A stretch of DNA of 64,000 nt from NCBI GenBank assembly GCA_900541695.1, contig UQKL01000011.1, forward strand, positions 1-64,000. Reading direction: 5' to 3'. The notes beneath the pieces are model-generated. The model did no database searches. It was not told the origin of the DNA and saw only the letters and a program-made list of their open reading frames with translations. Positions 16,382 through 24,657 of the stretch are shown piece by piece; the first letter of the stretch is position 1; every line of letters begins with the position of its first letter. Made by a program: the position numbers and the translations under genes. This DNA comes from an uncultured Collinsella sp. Its GTDB lineage: Bacteria > Actinomycetota > Coriobacteriia > Coriobacteriales > Coriobacteriaceae.

Positions 16382-17448
16382 TATGCGTTCCCCTGTTTGG
16401 TGCCCTTCATGCGGTACAGCGAGTCCGCAAGAATGGCAGGGTTGTTGACGCCAAAGTCGCCCAGGCGCTCCGGATCCTCGCTGATGTCGTCCATGAGCTC
16501 CTGCAGCGAGCCGTACTCGTCGACAATCTTCTCGGCCACGCCGTCGCGCACGACGGACACGCGCGAAAGCGTGCGCAGGCCCAGCGGCGTCATGACAGAG
16601 TCCTCATCCAGGTCGTCGTAGCCCAGAACCGCCGCCACATGCTGCGGGTCGGACAAGTCCTTGGGCGTCATACGGGCAAGCTCAGCGCGAATTTTCTCGG
16701 CGTTTGCCTCGGAGGAGTCACTCGCGTAGTCGCGGATCATCAGGTCATACTCGGTATCCATACTGGAGCCGGCGAGCTGCTCGAGCTGCATCTGCACGAG
16801 CTTGCCCTGGTTGCCCAGCTTGACAATGCAATCCTTAAGCTCGGTCTTTGCCTGCTGCATGATCTCGAAACTCGAGAAAATGCCGGTGATGTCAGCGAGC
16901 GTAACGTAGTCATCGAGCTCGAGGGCCGTCAGACGCAGCAGGGAGCGATCGAGCGACTGACGGGTGGTCTGGAGCGTGGCGACGAGTTGGTTGACCGAGC
17001 TCATGATGGTGGTAACGGGCTGGATCTCGTAGCTCTTGCCGTGAACGTACACGTTGACAACGGCACGACGGGCCGAGACCGAGATCACGATGGCATCCGT
17101 GAGCACCGACATGCGAGCGGCGGTGCGGTGACGCATACCCGTCTCGCTCGTGGCAAGCGAGGGATCGGGATTGAGGTGGAAGTTGGCGCGCAGGATCTGG
17201 GTGAGGTCACCGTCGATGACGATGGCACCGTCCATCTTGGAGAGCTCGAACAGACGGTTTGAGGTAAACGAAATGTTGAGCGGGAAGCCGTCGTTACCGG
17301 CGGCGAGCACGTTTTCGGTGTCGCCGACGCAGATAAGGGCGCCCAGGTGACCGGCAATGATCATGTCGAGGGCGGTGCGGATCGGCTGGCCAGGTGCCGT
17401 CAGACGAATGGCCTGTTCCATACGCTTTTGCAGCTCGTTCTTATCCAA
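16381..17448 (-). CDS. disA: Diadenylate cyclase DisA
   Basis: The 355-residue protein has the DAC domain with DGAIVIDGD (near 74-82) and GMRHRTAA (near 105-112), the DGA and RHR motifs that make c-di-AMP from two ATP. A linker and a C-terminal helix-hairpin-helix region (ending ILADSLYRM) for branched DNA follow. In Bacillus DisA scans DNA for damage and links it to c-di-AMP. The start is TTG with GGGAGCG upstream; the first in-frame ATG (residue 11) would remove conserved sequence. It overlaps ispD by one base. Confidence 0.95.
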   Translation of the reverse strand: MDKNELQKRMEQAIRLTAPGQPIRTALDMIIAGHLGALICVGDTENVLAAGNDGFPLNISFTSNRLFELSKMDGAIVIDGDLTQILRANFHLNPDPSLATSETGMRHRTAARMSVLTDAIVISVSARRAVVNVYVHGKSYEIQPVTTIMSSVNQLVATLQTTRQSLDRSLLRLTALELDDYVTLADITGIFSSFEIMQQAKTELKDCIVKLGNQGKLVQMQLEQLAGSSMDTEYDLMIRDYASDSSEANAEKIRAELARMTPKDLSDPQHVAAVLGYDDLDEDSVMTPLGLRTLSRVSVVRDGVAEKIVDEYGSLQELMDDISEDPERLGDFGVNNPAILADSLYRMKGTKQGNA

Positions 17449-17669
17449 GGCATCGCTCCCATCGTATACGCTCCATAAACGCTAAATAGTTTCTCACGGT
17501 TTGTCCCCGCAGCAGCCACGAAATCCGATGCTTACAGAATGAGCGAACACCGCTTAGGTAGCTCATTTGGGACGGGGCTCCTTTGACTGCTCATGTGGTA
17601 GCATCGGGTCTCATATAAATGAGGGAGTAGTCGCGTAATCGGGCTCGCCCGCAGAGAGGGAGCCAGACT

Positions 17670-18254
17670 ATGGGACTCGCAGAGCTCGTGTTGCTCGCCG
17701 TTGGCCTTTCGATGGACGCCTTTGCCGTTTCCATCTGCAAGGGCCTTGGCATGAAAAAGATCAACCTTAAGGTCGCCGTGGTGCTCGGCCTGTTCTTTGG
17801 CGGCTTTCAGGCCGGCATGCCCGTGATCGGATGGGCGCTCGGCAGTCAATTCATGGGCATCATCGGGCCCATCGACCATTGGATCGCCTTTATCCTTTTG
17901 GCCTTCATCGGCGGCAAGATGCTGTGGGAGGCCTTTACCGAAGACGAGGATGAGGACGAAGGCGACGGCAAGGATGCCGAGAAGATTGACCTGGTAGAAT
18001 ACCTGATTCTCGCCATTGCCACCTCAATTGACGCCCTGGCCGTAGGCATCTCGTTTGCGGCGCTCTCGGTCGATATCGTTCCCGCTGTATCGCTTATCGG
18101 CGTCACAACGTTTATCTTCTCCGTCGCCGGCGTAGCGATCGGCCACACCTTTGGCGCGCGCTACGAAAAACCCGCCACCATCGTCGGCGGCGTTGTGCTC
18201 ATCCTCATCGGGCTAAAGATCTTGCTTGATCATCTGGGGATCCTCGCACTGTAA
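17670..18254 (+). CDS. mntP: Manganese efflux pump MntP
   Basis: The 194-residue protein has six predicted transmembrane segments in two repeats, each with the signature acidic motif (GLSMDAFAVSICKG near 12-25; ATSIDALAVGISFA near 115-128). An acidic loop (EDEDEDEGDGKD) joins the halves. MntP exports Mn2+. The leader carries GGGAGTAG 50 bases upstream, reminiscent of yybP-ykoY manganese riboswitches, but the leader is too short to support that. ATG follows agagaggga. It is a plus-strand insert between disA and pepD. Confidence 0.93.
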   Translation: MGLAELVLLAVGLSMDAFAVSICKGLGMKKINLKVAVVLGLFFGGFQAGMPVIGWALGSQFMGIIGPIDHWIAFILLAFIGGKMLWEAFTEDEDEDEGDGKDAEKIDLVEYLILAIATSIDALAVGISFAALSVDIVPAVSLIGVTTFIFSVAGVAIGHTFGARYEKPATIVGGVVLILIGLKILLDHLGILAL

Positions 18255-18259
18255 CGAAT

Positions 18260-18295
18260 AACGGCCGCCCGGCATTACGCCAGGCGGCCGTTTTC
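18260..18295 (+). terminator. Terminator between convergent mntP and pepD
   Basis: aacggccgcc pairs with ggcggccgtt around a 13-base loop and is followed by TTTTC on the plus strand. AA-rich sequence on the left allows partial use by pepD as well. Confidence 0.9.
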
Positions 18296-18334
18296 ATAGC
18301 CAGCCGTTTTAGAGCGGCCTAACCAAGGCGACCT

Positions 18335-19792
18335 TTACGCGGCAAGGCGCTTGAGGACGTCGATGAGCAACTCGTAGAAGCGCTCGGCAGAAGCGAGCTC
18401 CATGCTCTCGTCCGGGGTGTGGACATCGGAGAGCGTCGGGCCCACGGCGATGGCGTCCAGGCCGTGCAGGGCCTCGGCGAACAGGCCGCACTCAAGGCCG
18501 GCGTGGATGGACTCGATGCGCAGCTCGGAGCCAAAGAGCTCGCGATAGCTCTCGACAAAGACGTCACGGACCGGCGAATGCTCGGCATAGCTCCAGCCGG
18601 GATACTCGAACTCAAACTTGGCGTCGAAGCCCAGGACATCGGCCAGCGTCTGCAGACGGTCCTTGAACTCGTTCTGCAGCGAGGTGATCGAAGAGCGCGG
18701 GGACAGCATGATCTTGACCTCGTCGTCAGAAGTGGCAACCACACCGATGTTGGAGGAAACCTCGACGGAGCCGTCGGTGGCGACGTTGCGGCGGATCACA
18801 CCGTTGGGGGCAAGACGCAGGGCGCGGATGAGGGCAAGCGCGGACTTCTGGTCCATGGCCTCGACCTCGGCGTTGTCGGCAATCTCAACGGTGCAGGTAA
18901 AGCCGGGGTCGAAGACCTCGAGCTCGGCAGTAACGTCGGCGATGATGCCCTTTGCGATCTGGGCCGCGGCCTCGGCGGCAGCGTGGTCGGCGTAGACCAG
19001 AACAGCCTTGCACTCACGGTTGATGGCGTTGTCCTTAGTGCCGCCGTTAAAGCTGACGATGGCGGGCTCGCCAGCGACCATCAGGCGGTCGATGATGCGG
19101 GCCATGATGAGGTTGCCGTTGCCGCGCTCCAGGTTGATATCGCTGCCGGAGTGACCGCCCAGCAGGCCGGAGATGTCGAGTGTGAGGGTGCTACCGGTCT
19201 TGTGCTCGCGCACGATGGGGCAGGTGTAGGTAACGACGACGCCGCCGGCGCAGCTGACGGTGGCAACGCCCTCTTCCTCGGAGTCAAGGTTGATCATAGT
19301 ACGGGCGCTAATCTGGGACTTGTCGAGCGTCTCGGCACCGACCAGGCCAGTCTCCTCGTCGGTGGTGAATACGCACTCGAGGGCCGGATGGGCAATCGAA
19401 TCGTCGTTGAGCACGGTAAGCATAAGCGCGACGGCGATACCGTTGTCGGCGCCCAGAGTGGTGCCGTTAGCGGTGAGGACGCCGTCCTTGACGACCAGGT
19501 CGATACCGTCGGTCGTAAAGTCGTGCTCGACGGAACCCAGCTTGTCGCACACCATGTCGATGTGACCCTGCAGCATCACGGTCGGGGCATTCTCGGCGCC
19601 GGCAGATGCGGGCTTGCGAATGATGACGTTGTAGACCTCGTCCTGATACACATCGAGACCGCGCTCCTTGGCAAACGCGACCAGGAAATCGCTGATGCCC
19701 TTCTCGTTGCCAGAACCACGGGGGATCGCGCTGACCTCCTCAAAGAAATGGAACAGCTGGGCGGGCTCGTAGCCGGTAATCTTGTAGTCCAT
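18335..19792 (-). CDS. pepD: Aminoacyl-histidine dipeptidase (M20C)
   Basis: The 485-residue protein has the length of E. coli PepD and shows LQGHIDMVCDK (HxD zinc ligand), LGADNGIAVAL, TTDEETGLVGA and the M20 lid region. It hydrolyses Xaa-His and other dipeptides in the cytoplasm using two zinc ions. The ATG before DYKITGYEP is chosen because AAGGAGG lies directly upstream; longer frames reach into the promoter. It sits convergent to mntP and downstream of the toxin-antitoxin pair. Confidence 0.94.
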   Translation of the reverse strand: MDYKITGYEPAQLFHFFEEVSAIPRGSGNEKGISDFLVAFAKERGLDVYQDEVYNVIIRKPASAGAENAPTVMLQGHIDMVCDKLGSVEHDFTTDGIDLVVKDGVLTANGTTLGADNGIAVALMLTVLNDDSIAHPALECVFTTDEETGLVGAETLDKSQISARTMINLDSEEEGVATVSCAGGVVVTYTCPIVREHKTGSTLTLDISGLLGGHSGSDINLERGNGNLIMARIIDRLMVAGEPAIVSFNGGTKDNAINRECKAVLVYADHAAAEAAAQIAKGIIADVTAELEVFDPGFTCTVEIADNAEVEAMDQKSALALIRALRLAPNGVIRRNVATDGSVEVSSNIGVVATSDDEVKIMLSPRSSITSLQNEFKDRLQTLADVLGFDAKFEFEYPGWSYAEHSPVRDVFVESYRELFGSELRIESIHAGLECGLFAEALHGLDAIAVGPTLSDVHTPDESMELASAERFYELLIDVLKRLAA

Positions 19793-19940
19793 GGTGCCTC
19801 CTTGGCGCAACTGGTTAGACAGTAAGACATGCGCCTTGTATATTCCCAGACTTTGCGTGCATAAACCAGTCGAAAACGCCGAGCGCCCCCGCATCATCGG
19901 CTAACGGCGGGGAAACACCACTTTATCAAGATAAAGCATG

Positions 19941-20462
19941 TTAGACGGGCCGCGCCGAAGGGACGCTGGACCCTTCAACCAACCTCAACGCCTGATCAAC
20001 GTTTATGCATACACCATTGGTAAGCTTAATGAGATTTTTGTCCTCCGTCACGACGTAATCGGCATCAATGCGATTGGCAACGCCCAGCATCAGGTCGTCC
20101 TCAAAGTCGTTGTGATGATACTTGAACACAAAGGAGTCGAAGACCTCGTCTGCACCGACCGGCGCGATGAGGGCGAGCTCGCGCATCTGCCGAACGCATG
20201 CCCAGGCCGTTTCGTCCGCCGCCGCAATGGCGTTATCGCTCAGCGAACCATTCTTCCTTCGGCACTCCCTCTTAATCGCCGCCGAGACAAGATACGAGAC
20301 ATCTTTGACCGAAAGAGACGAGGCAAACAGGGCAATCTGCTCCGAGACATCGGCAATCTCGAATAGACGGACAACATCCGCTGTCCGGTCCGACCTTCCA
20401 GAAAAGTAATCCATCCATACGTTGGTGTCGATGAGCAACTTGAGAATGCCGTCTGCACTCAT
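19941..20462 (-). CDS. PIN-domain toxin
   Basis: The 173-residue protein has the PIN fold signatures: LLIDTNVWMDYF near residue 8 with the first acidic residue, a central helix-rich region, and FEDDLMLGVANRIDADYVVTEDKNL near 125-150 with the other acidic residues. PIN toxins of TA pairs are usually Mg-dependent RNases. ATG overlaps the TGA of the upstream antitoxin gene (ATGA), the usual order of antitoxin first. It is somewhat longer than VapC proteins (about 130 residues), so it belongs to a different PIN subgroup. Confidence 0.85.
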   Translation of the reverse strand: MSADGILKLLIDTNVWMDYFSGRSDRTADVVRLFEIADVSEQIALFASSLSVKDVSYLVSAAIKRECRRKNGSLSDNAIAAADETAWACVRQMRELALIAPVGADEVFDSFVFKYHHNDFEDDLMLGVANRIDADYVVTEDKNLIKLTNGVCINVDQALRLVEGSSVPSARPV

Positions 20463-20818
20463 AGCTCCACCCACTCGGGATAGCGCTCCGCCATTGCTTC
20501 CTCATAGAGGTCATCGTAGTCACCCAAGAGGTCGGGAACAGGGATGCCATATTTGAGGCACGCATCGCGCACGATGTGGCTGCCTTGCGTAACCCTTGAT
20601 TCCACCGACGCAGTCGCTGGCACGTTAGAGCTCGGTACCGCAATCCCCGATCTCGAGGGCATGCATCCGTTGACGACCAGATATTCCCAAAGTGTCCGCA
20701 CCGCTTGAGACGGCGTCATGCCGATATGCGCCAGCACGGCGTCCCCAGCCTCTTTGAGTTGGCGATCCATGCGTACATTCATCTGGACCGGCCGTGAGTC
20801 GAGTACCGATATAGGCAT
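20459..20818 (-). CDS. RelB/DinJ-like ribbon-helix-helix antitoxin
   Basis: The 119-residue protein has VQMNVRMDRQLKEAGDAVL (residues 11-29), an N-terminal beta strand plus helix typical of RelB/DinJ RHH antitoxins, followed by HIGMTPSQAVRTLWEYLVV. The C-terminal part is variable and acidic (YDDLYEEAMAERYPEW), as expected for the toxin-neutralising tail. AGAAGGAG precedes ATG. RelB-type antitoxins usually pair with RelE-fold toxins; here the partner is a PIN protein, a less common match. Confidence 0.8.
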   Translation of the reverse strand: MPISVLDSRPVQMNVRMDRQLKEAGDAVLAHIGMTPSQAVRTLWEYLVVNGCMPSRSGIAVPSSNVPATASVESRVTQGSHIVRDACLKYGIPVPDLLGDYDDLYEEAMAERYPEWVEL

Positions 20819-20830
20819 GCTAGCTCCTTC

Positions 20831-20861
20831 TGCTATACATATTTGTATTTCGAGTATAGCA
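20831..20861 (-). promoter_or_regulatory. Inverted-repeat operator/promoter of the TA pair
   Basis: tgctatac (20831-20838) and gtatagca (20854-20861) form an 8-bp inverted repeat just upstream of the antitoxin gene; the right arm gives a minus-strand TATACT -10 box. The inner sequence atacaaatatgtat is itself nearly palindromic. This fits autoregulation by the RHH antitoxin. Confidence 0.65.
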
Positions 20862-20876
20862 CCATTTACTCATAAA

Positions 20877-20904
20877 AAGGGGCGCCCCGACAGGAGTGCC
20901 CCTT
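20877..20904 (-). terminator. Terminator of clpC
   Basis: aaggggc pairs with gcccctt across a 14-base loop; on the minus strand the stem is followed by TTTTTAT. It lies 20 bases beyond the clpC stop. Confidence 0.88.
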
Positions 20905-20923
20905 CGCAAAGCTATGTTAATCC

Positions 20924-23566
20924 CTACAGCGCGCCGGAACCGGCTTGCATCATGCCACCGGGACCCGAGCTCACGCCACTGCTCACAGGCGCGGCGTTGC
21001 CGGTGTGCGGCGCCGCCGGAGCGGTATCGCCACCGAGCGTGCCCGCCGGACGCGGTGCCGGGATCTCGCCCGTACCATGGCTAAAGACAAACTTGCCGTC
21101 GGCCACATCGCACAGGACGGTATCGCCCTCGCCCCACTCGCCGGCCAGCAGCTCCTCGGACAGCGGATCCTCGATGAGCTTTTGGATGGCACGACGCAGC
21201 GGACGCGCACCGTTGGTGAGGTCGGTGCCCTCGGCCACGATCTTGTCGTAGGCCGCATCGGTGAGCTTGATGTTCATGCCGTTGGCAATCAGGCGCTGAC
21301 GCAGGTCGTCCACCAGCAGGTGCGCGATCTTGGTCAGGTTCTCGCCCGAAAGCTTCTGGAACACCACGATGTCGTCGATACGGTTGAGCAGCTCGGGGCG
21401 GAACAGGCGCTTGAGCTCGCCCATTGCACGGCCCTTAATCTCGCTCGAGGTAAGGCCCTGCTCGCCGGTGGTGCCGAAGCCAACGCTCGCATCCTGCGCA
21501 ATCTCGCGGGCGCCCACGTTGGACGTCATGATGATCACGGTATTACGGAAGTCGACCGTTTTGCCCTGGCTATCGGTCAGGCGGCCCTCCTCCAGCACCT
21601 GCAGCAGAATGTTGAAGATATCGGGGTGCGCCTTCTCGATCTCGTCGAACAGCACGACCGAGTACGGGTGACGACGAACGGCCTTGGTGAGCTGACCGCC
21701 CTCGTCATGGCCAACGTAGCCCGGGGGGCTTCCGATAAGCTTGGAGACCTCGAACTCGCTGCCGAACTCCGACATGTCGAAGCTGATGAGCGCGTCCTTG
21801 CTGCCAAAGAGATACTCGGCGAGCGTCTTGGCGAGCTCGGTCTTGCCCGTGCCGGTGGGGCCCAGGAAGATAAAGCTGCCGCCGGGGCGACGCGGATCCT
21901 TGAGCGGCGAGCGACTGCGGCGCACGGCCTTGGCAACGGCCTCGACGGCCTCGTCCTGGCCGATAATGCGGGTCTTGAGCACGCTTTCGGCCTGTAGCAG
22001 GCGACGGCTCTCGCTCTCGGTAAGCGAGGACACCGGCACGCCCGAGGTCACGGACACGATATCGGCGATCTGGCTCACGTCAATAGTGAGCGGGCTCGCG
22101 TCGAGCTCGGCCGTCCAGGCAGCCTTTGCCTCGGCAAGCTCAATCTCGGCAGCCTTTTGCTGCTCAGTGATCTCGGCGGCCTTGTTCATGTCGTCGCTCT
22201 CGGTGGCCTCCTGTGCGGCAGCCTTGAGCTCCTCGACGCGATGCTCGGCCTCGCGCACCGGCTCGGGCGCGCGATTGGCGGCAATGCGGGCGCGGGCACC
22301 GGCCTCGTCGATGAGGTCGATGGCCTTATCGGGCAGGAAGCGGTCCTGAATGTAGCGGTTGGAGAGGTTCGCGGCGGCCTCGATAGCACCCTGTGTGTAA
22401 CGCACATGGTGGTGCTCCTCGTAGCGCGGCTTGAGCGCGGTCAGGATCTTGACCGTGTCCTCGACGCTCGGCTCCTCGACATCGATGGTCTGGAAGCGAC
22501 GCTCAAAGGCCGGATCCTTGGTGAGGTACTTGCGGAACTCCTCGGCCGTGGTGGCACCGATGATCTGGAAGGCGCCGCGCGCGAGCACGGGCTTGAGCAT
22601 GGAGCTTGCATCGATGGAACCCTCAGCAGAACCGGCACCGATGATGGTGTGCATCTCGTCGATAAACAGGATGACGTCGTCGGCCTCGGTTGCCTCCTGT
22701 ATCACGTTCTTGAGGCGCTCCTCAAACTCGCCGCGATACTTGGCGCCCGCGACAAGACCCGGCAGGTCGAGCGTCCAGATGTTCTGGTTCATAAGGTTCT
22801 CGGGCACGTTGCCGGCAGCAATCTGCTGCGCCAGGCCCTCGACGATGGCCGTCTTGCCCACACCGGGGTCACCCAAGATAAGCGGGTTGTTCTTGGTGCG
22901 GCGCGAAAGGATCTCCATCATGCGCTGGACTTCCTTTTCGCGACCGATCACGGGGTCGAGCTCGCCGTCGCGTGCTTTCTGCGTAAGGTTGGTGGCGAAC
23001 TGCTTGAGTGTATCGGTGCCGCCCCCCTTTTGCTGCGAGGCGTCCGAACCGCTAAAGAACGGCAGGCCCGCACCGGGGCGCCCGGCACCGGCGCCGGCGA
23101 GCGGACGCTTCTTGTCCTGATCCTTGGCGGTAAGCTTTTCGATGGCCTTTTTGATAGAAGCAGACGACACACCCAGGCGCATGAGAATATCCATGGCCAT
23201 GCCGTTGCCCTCTTCGACGATACCGATGAGCAGGTGCTCGGTCGACACGTAGGTCTGGTTATTCTCACGCGCCACGCGGAATGAACGCTCCATCACGCTG
23301 ATGACAAGCGACGTAAAGGCGAGCTTAGCCGCCTCGGTCTCCTCACTGGGCTCGGGAACGGTAGTCTGGACCTCTTTGAGTGTATCCATGATGTCATCGT
23401 AGGAGATATCAAGCGAGCGCAGCGCCTCGGCGGCAATGCCCTCGTCCTCCTTGGCGAGCGCGAGCAGCAGATGCTCGGTACCCACCTTATTTGAATGAAG
23501 ATCGAGCGCCTCTTGCTTGGCCATGGACATGACCTTGCGCGCGCGATCGGTAAAACGGTCTAACAT
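20924..23566 (-). CDS. clpC: ATP-dependent Clp protease ATPase subunit ClpC
   Basis: The 880-residue AAA+ unfoldase begins [20 protein letters not shown] and has two Clp_N repeats (about 1-145), AAA domain 1 with [15 protein letters not shown] (near 230) and a Walker [16 protein letters not shown], a middle helical insert, and AAA domain 2 with [15 protein letters not shown] (near 567). The C-terminal 50 residues are a Gly/Pro/Ala/Ser-rich tail not typical of Bacillus ClpC, making it longer than usual. It feeds substrates to ClpP. No ctsR, mcsA or mcsB lies upstream in this window. ATG follows AAGAGGAAC. Confidence 0.96.
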   Translation of the reverse strand: MLDRFTDRARKVMSMAKQEALDLHSNKVGTEHLLLALAKEDEGIAAEALRSLDISYDDIMDTLKEVQTTVPEPSEETEAAKLAFTSLVISVMERSFRVARENNQTYVSTEHLLIGIVEEGNGMAMDILMRLGVSSASIKKAIEKLTAKDQDKKRPLAGAGAGRPGAGLPFFSGSDASQQKGGGTDTLKQFATNLTQKARDGELDPVIGREKEVQRMMEILSRRTKNNPLILGDPGVGKTAIVEGLAQQIAAGNVPENLMNQNIWTLDLPGLVAGAKYRGEFEERLKNVIQEATEADDVILFIDEMHTIIGAGSAEGSIDASSMLKPVLARGAFQIIGATTAEEFRKYLTKDPAFERRFQTIDVEEPSVEDTVKILTALKPRYEEHHHVRYTQGAIEAAANLSNRYIQDRFLPDKAIDLIDEAGARARIAANRAPEPVREAEHRVEELKAAAQEATESDDMNKAAEITEQQKAAEIELAEAKAAWTAELDASPLTIDVSQIADIVSVTSGVPVSSLTESESRRLLQAESVLKTRIIGQDEAVEAVAKAVRRSRSPLKDPRRPGGSFIFLGPTGTGKTELAKTLAEYLFGSKDALISFDMSEFGSEFEVSKLIGSPPGYVGHDEGGQLTKAVRRHPYSVVLFDEIEKAHPDIFNILLQVLEEGRLTDSQGKTVDFRNTVIIMTSNVGAREIAQDASVGFGTTGEQGLTSSEIKGRAMGELKRLFRPELLNRIDDIVVFQKLSGENLTKIAHLLVDDLRQRLIANGMNIKLTDAAYDKIVAEGTDLTNGARPLRRAIQKLIEDPLSEELLAGEWGEGDTVLCDVADGKFVFSHGTGEIPAPRPAGTLGGDTAPAAPHTGNAAPVSSGVSSGPGGMMQAGSGAL

Positions 23567-23751
23567 GCTAGTTCCTCTTAGACGAGCTAGTTTTTCAAAC
23601 GCAAAGCGCCACTCGTGGCGGCGCTTTGGTCTCTTTACCCATATGGAGTATATGTTAACCGTTGGAGCCTTTTCCGCATGCAGCTATACGACAACGTCTA
23701 CAAAAAAGGAATCGCCGGGTGCGGCAGACGCTCTAGGTTAGAGGCTGTTGC

Positions 23752-24354
23752 CTAGCAGGCAGGCTCGGCGTCCATGCTCTCGGCAACGTCATTGAAGGCA
23801 TCGGCAGCGGGAGCACCCGGCATGCGCACGAGCTCCATGTGTGGCTCGGCAAAGACCGTGCCCATGGGGAAGGCGCGACGGAAGACAAAGCGAGCAACCG
23901 GACCAGCCACCAGCAGGTTCCAGGGCAGGGCCATGATAAAGTTGCGCGGAATGTTGACGAGCCACATCATCGGCAGGGCCTGCAAATTGGCAAGCGGGCC
24001 GCCGGGCAAATGGAACAGGCCTTCGCACGCGCCGTAGAGCGACATGATGATGACCATGGGAACGACCATGCAGGAGCTGACGGCGAGCGTCATGGCAAGC
24101 GGCGAGCTCTTACCCGGCGTGACCAGGAATTTAAAGGCGAAACCCTTGGCAAGGGGGCTGGCAACAAACCAGTCGCAGCACATGGCAAAAACGTAGGCAA
24201 CGGGGAAGCCGAGCCACGCGGCGGCAACAACCTCGCCGTTGATGGCCCCATGCTGCAGGGCAACGTTGTAGATGCTCATCCAGAGCACCATGCAAAAGCA
24301 CATGATAAAGGTGAACAGCAGGCTCTCTCGTTTGTTGATAGGCATAAAGGGCAT
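23752..24354 (-). CDS. DUF2798 family membrane protein
   Basis: The 200-residue protein has about four or five hydrophobic helices (for example LLFTFIMCFCMVLWMSIYNV near 11-30 and a pair near 95-150). It resembles the DUF2798 family of small integral membrane proteins of unknown function; the repeated block of two-helix units is consistent. ATG follows AGAAAGGACC; upstream in-frame codons lack a ribosome site. It lies alone, between clpC and the ThrE-like exporter. Confidence 0.7.
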   Translation of the reverse strand: MPFMPINKRESLLFTFIMCFCMVLWMSIYNVALQHGAINGEVVAAAWLGFPVAYVFAMCCDWFVASPLAKGFAFKFLVTPGKSSPLAMTLAVSSCMVVPMVIIMSLYGACEGLFHLPGGPLANLQALPMMWLVNIPRNFIMALPWNLLVAGPVARFVFRRAFPMGTVFAEPHMELVRMPGAPAADAFNDVAESMDAEPAC

Positions 24355-24395
24355 GGTCCTTTCTGTGTTACGCCGCGGCACCACGCAACAAAAAT

Positions 24396-24438
24396 GAGCG
24401 GGCAAGATGGAGCTGTTGGGACTTCATCTCGCCCGCCC
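24396..24438 (-). terminator. Terminator hairpin downstream of ThrE-like gene
   Basis: The 12-14 bp arms gagcgggcaagatg (24396-24409) and catctcgcccgcc (24425-24437) pair; on the minus strand the stem is followed by TCATTTTTG. It is the last terminator before the DUF2798 gene. Confidence 0.75.
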
Positions 24439-24554
24439 GTGATACGTGCGTCTGCGACTACTTATGTGGTGGAACTACCCTAACACGAATGGCGCGCGCT
24501 TCGTAAGCGTTGAGTTTATGGAGATGCAGGGCACCAATAATCCCCGACACCATA

Positions 24555-24621
24555 AGTTGCGGTGGAATACGGACTGTTTTGACCCTTTAAGCAGCAATTC
24601 AGTCCCTATTTCACCGCAACT
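24555..24621. repeat. Hairpin with AGTTGCGGTG stem, copy 1
   Basis: Arms 24555-24575 and 24601-24621 pair over 21 positions with two mismatches. The same stem start (agttgcggtggaata) recurs at 51876-51942. Confidence 0.8.
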
Positions 24622-24624
24622 CAT

Positions 24625-24657
24625 TTGGTGCAAAGTGACCTGCCCCCCTTGCACCAA
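24625..24657 (-). repeat. REP-like hairpin at stop codon, ttggtgcaa stem, copy 1
   Basis: ttggtgcaa (24625-24633) pairs with ttgcaccaa (24649-24657) around a loop that reads, on the minus strand, ggggggcaggtcac. It adjoins the TAA stop of the ThrE-like gene. A related element is at 61901-61948. Confidence 0.75.

Larger units (their letters stand above)
24355..24657. other. 303-bp gene-free region with terminator and two hairpins
   Basis: It holds the terminator at 24396-24438 and the hairpins at 24555-24621 and 24625-24657, listed separately. The remaining bases must contain the promoter of the DUF2798 gene. No gene is visible. Confidence 0.6.

Noticed and set aside
17618..17669. yybP-ykoY manganese riboswitch before mntP (GGGAGTAG motif)
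   Set aside because: Only about 50 bases lie between the motif and the start codon, too few for the second conserved loop, and the same GGGAGTAG occurs as a ribosome site at 163-170.
23599..23625. CtsR box upstream of clpC
   Set aside because: The GGTCAAA heptad tandem is not found; the region has a GC-rich hairpin instead.
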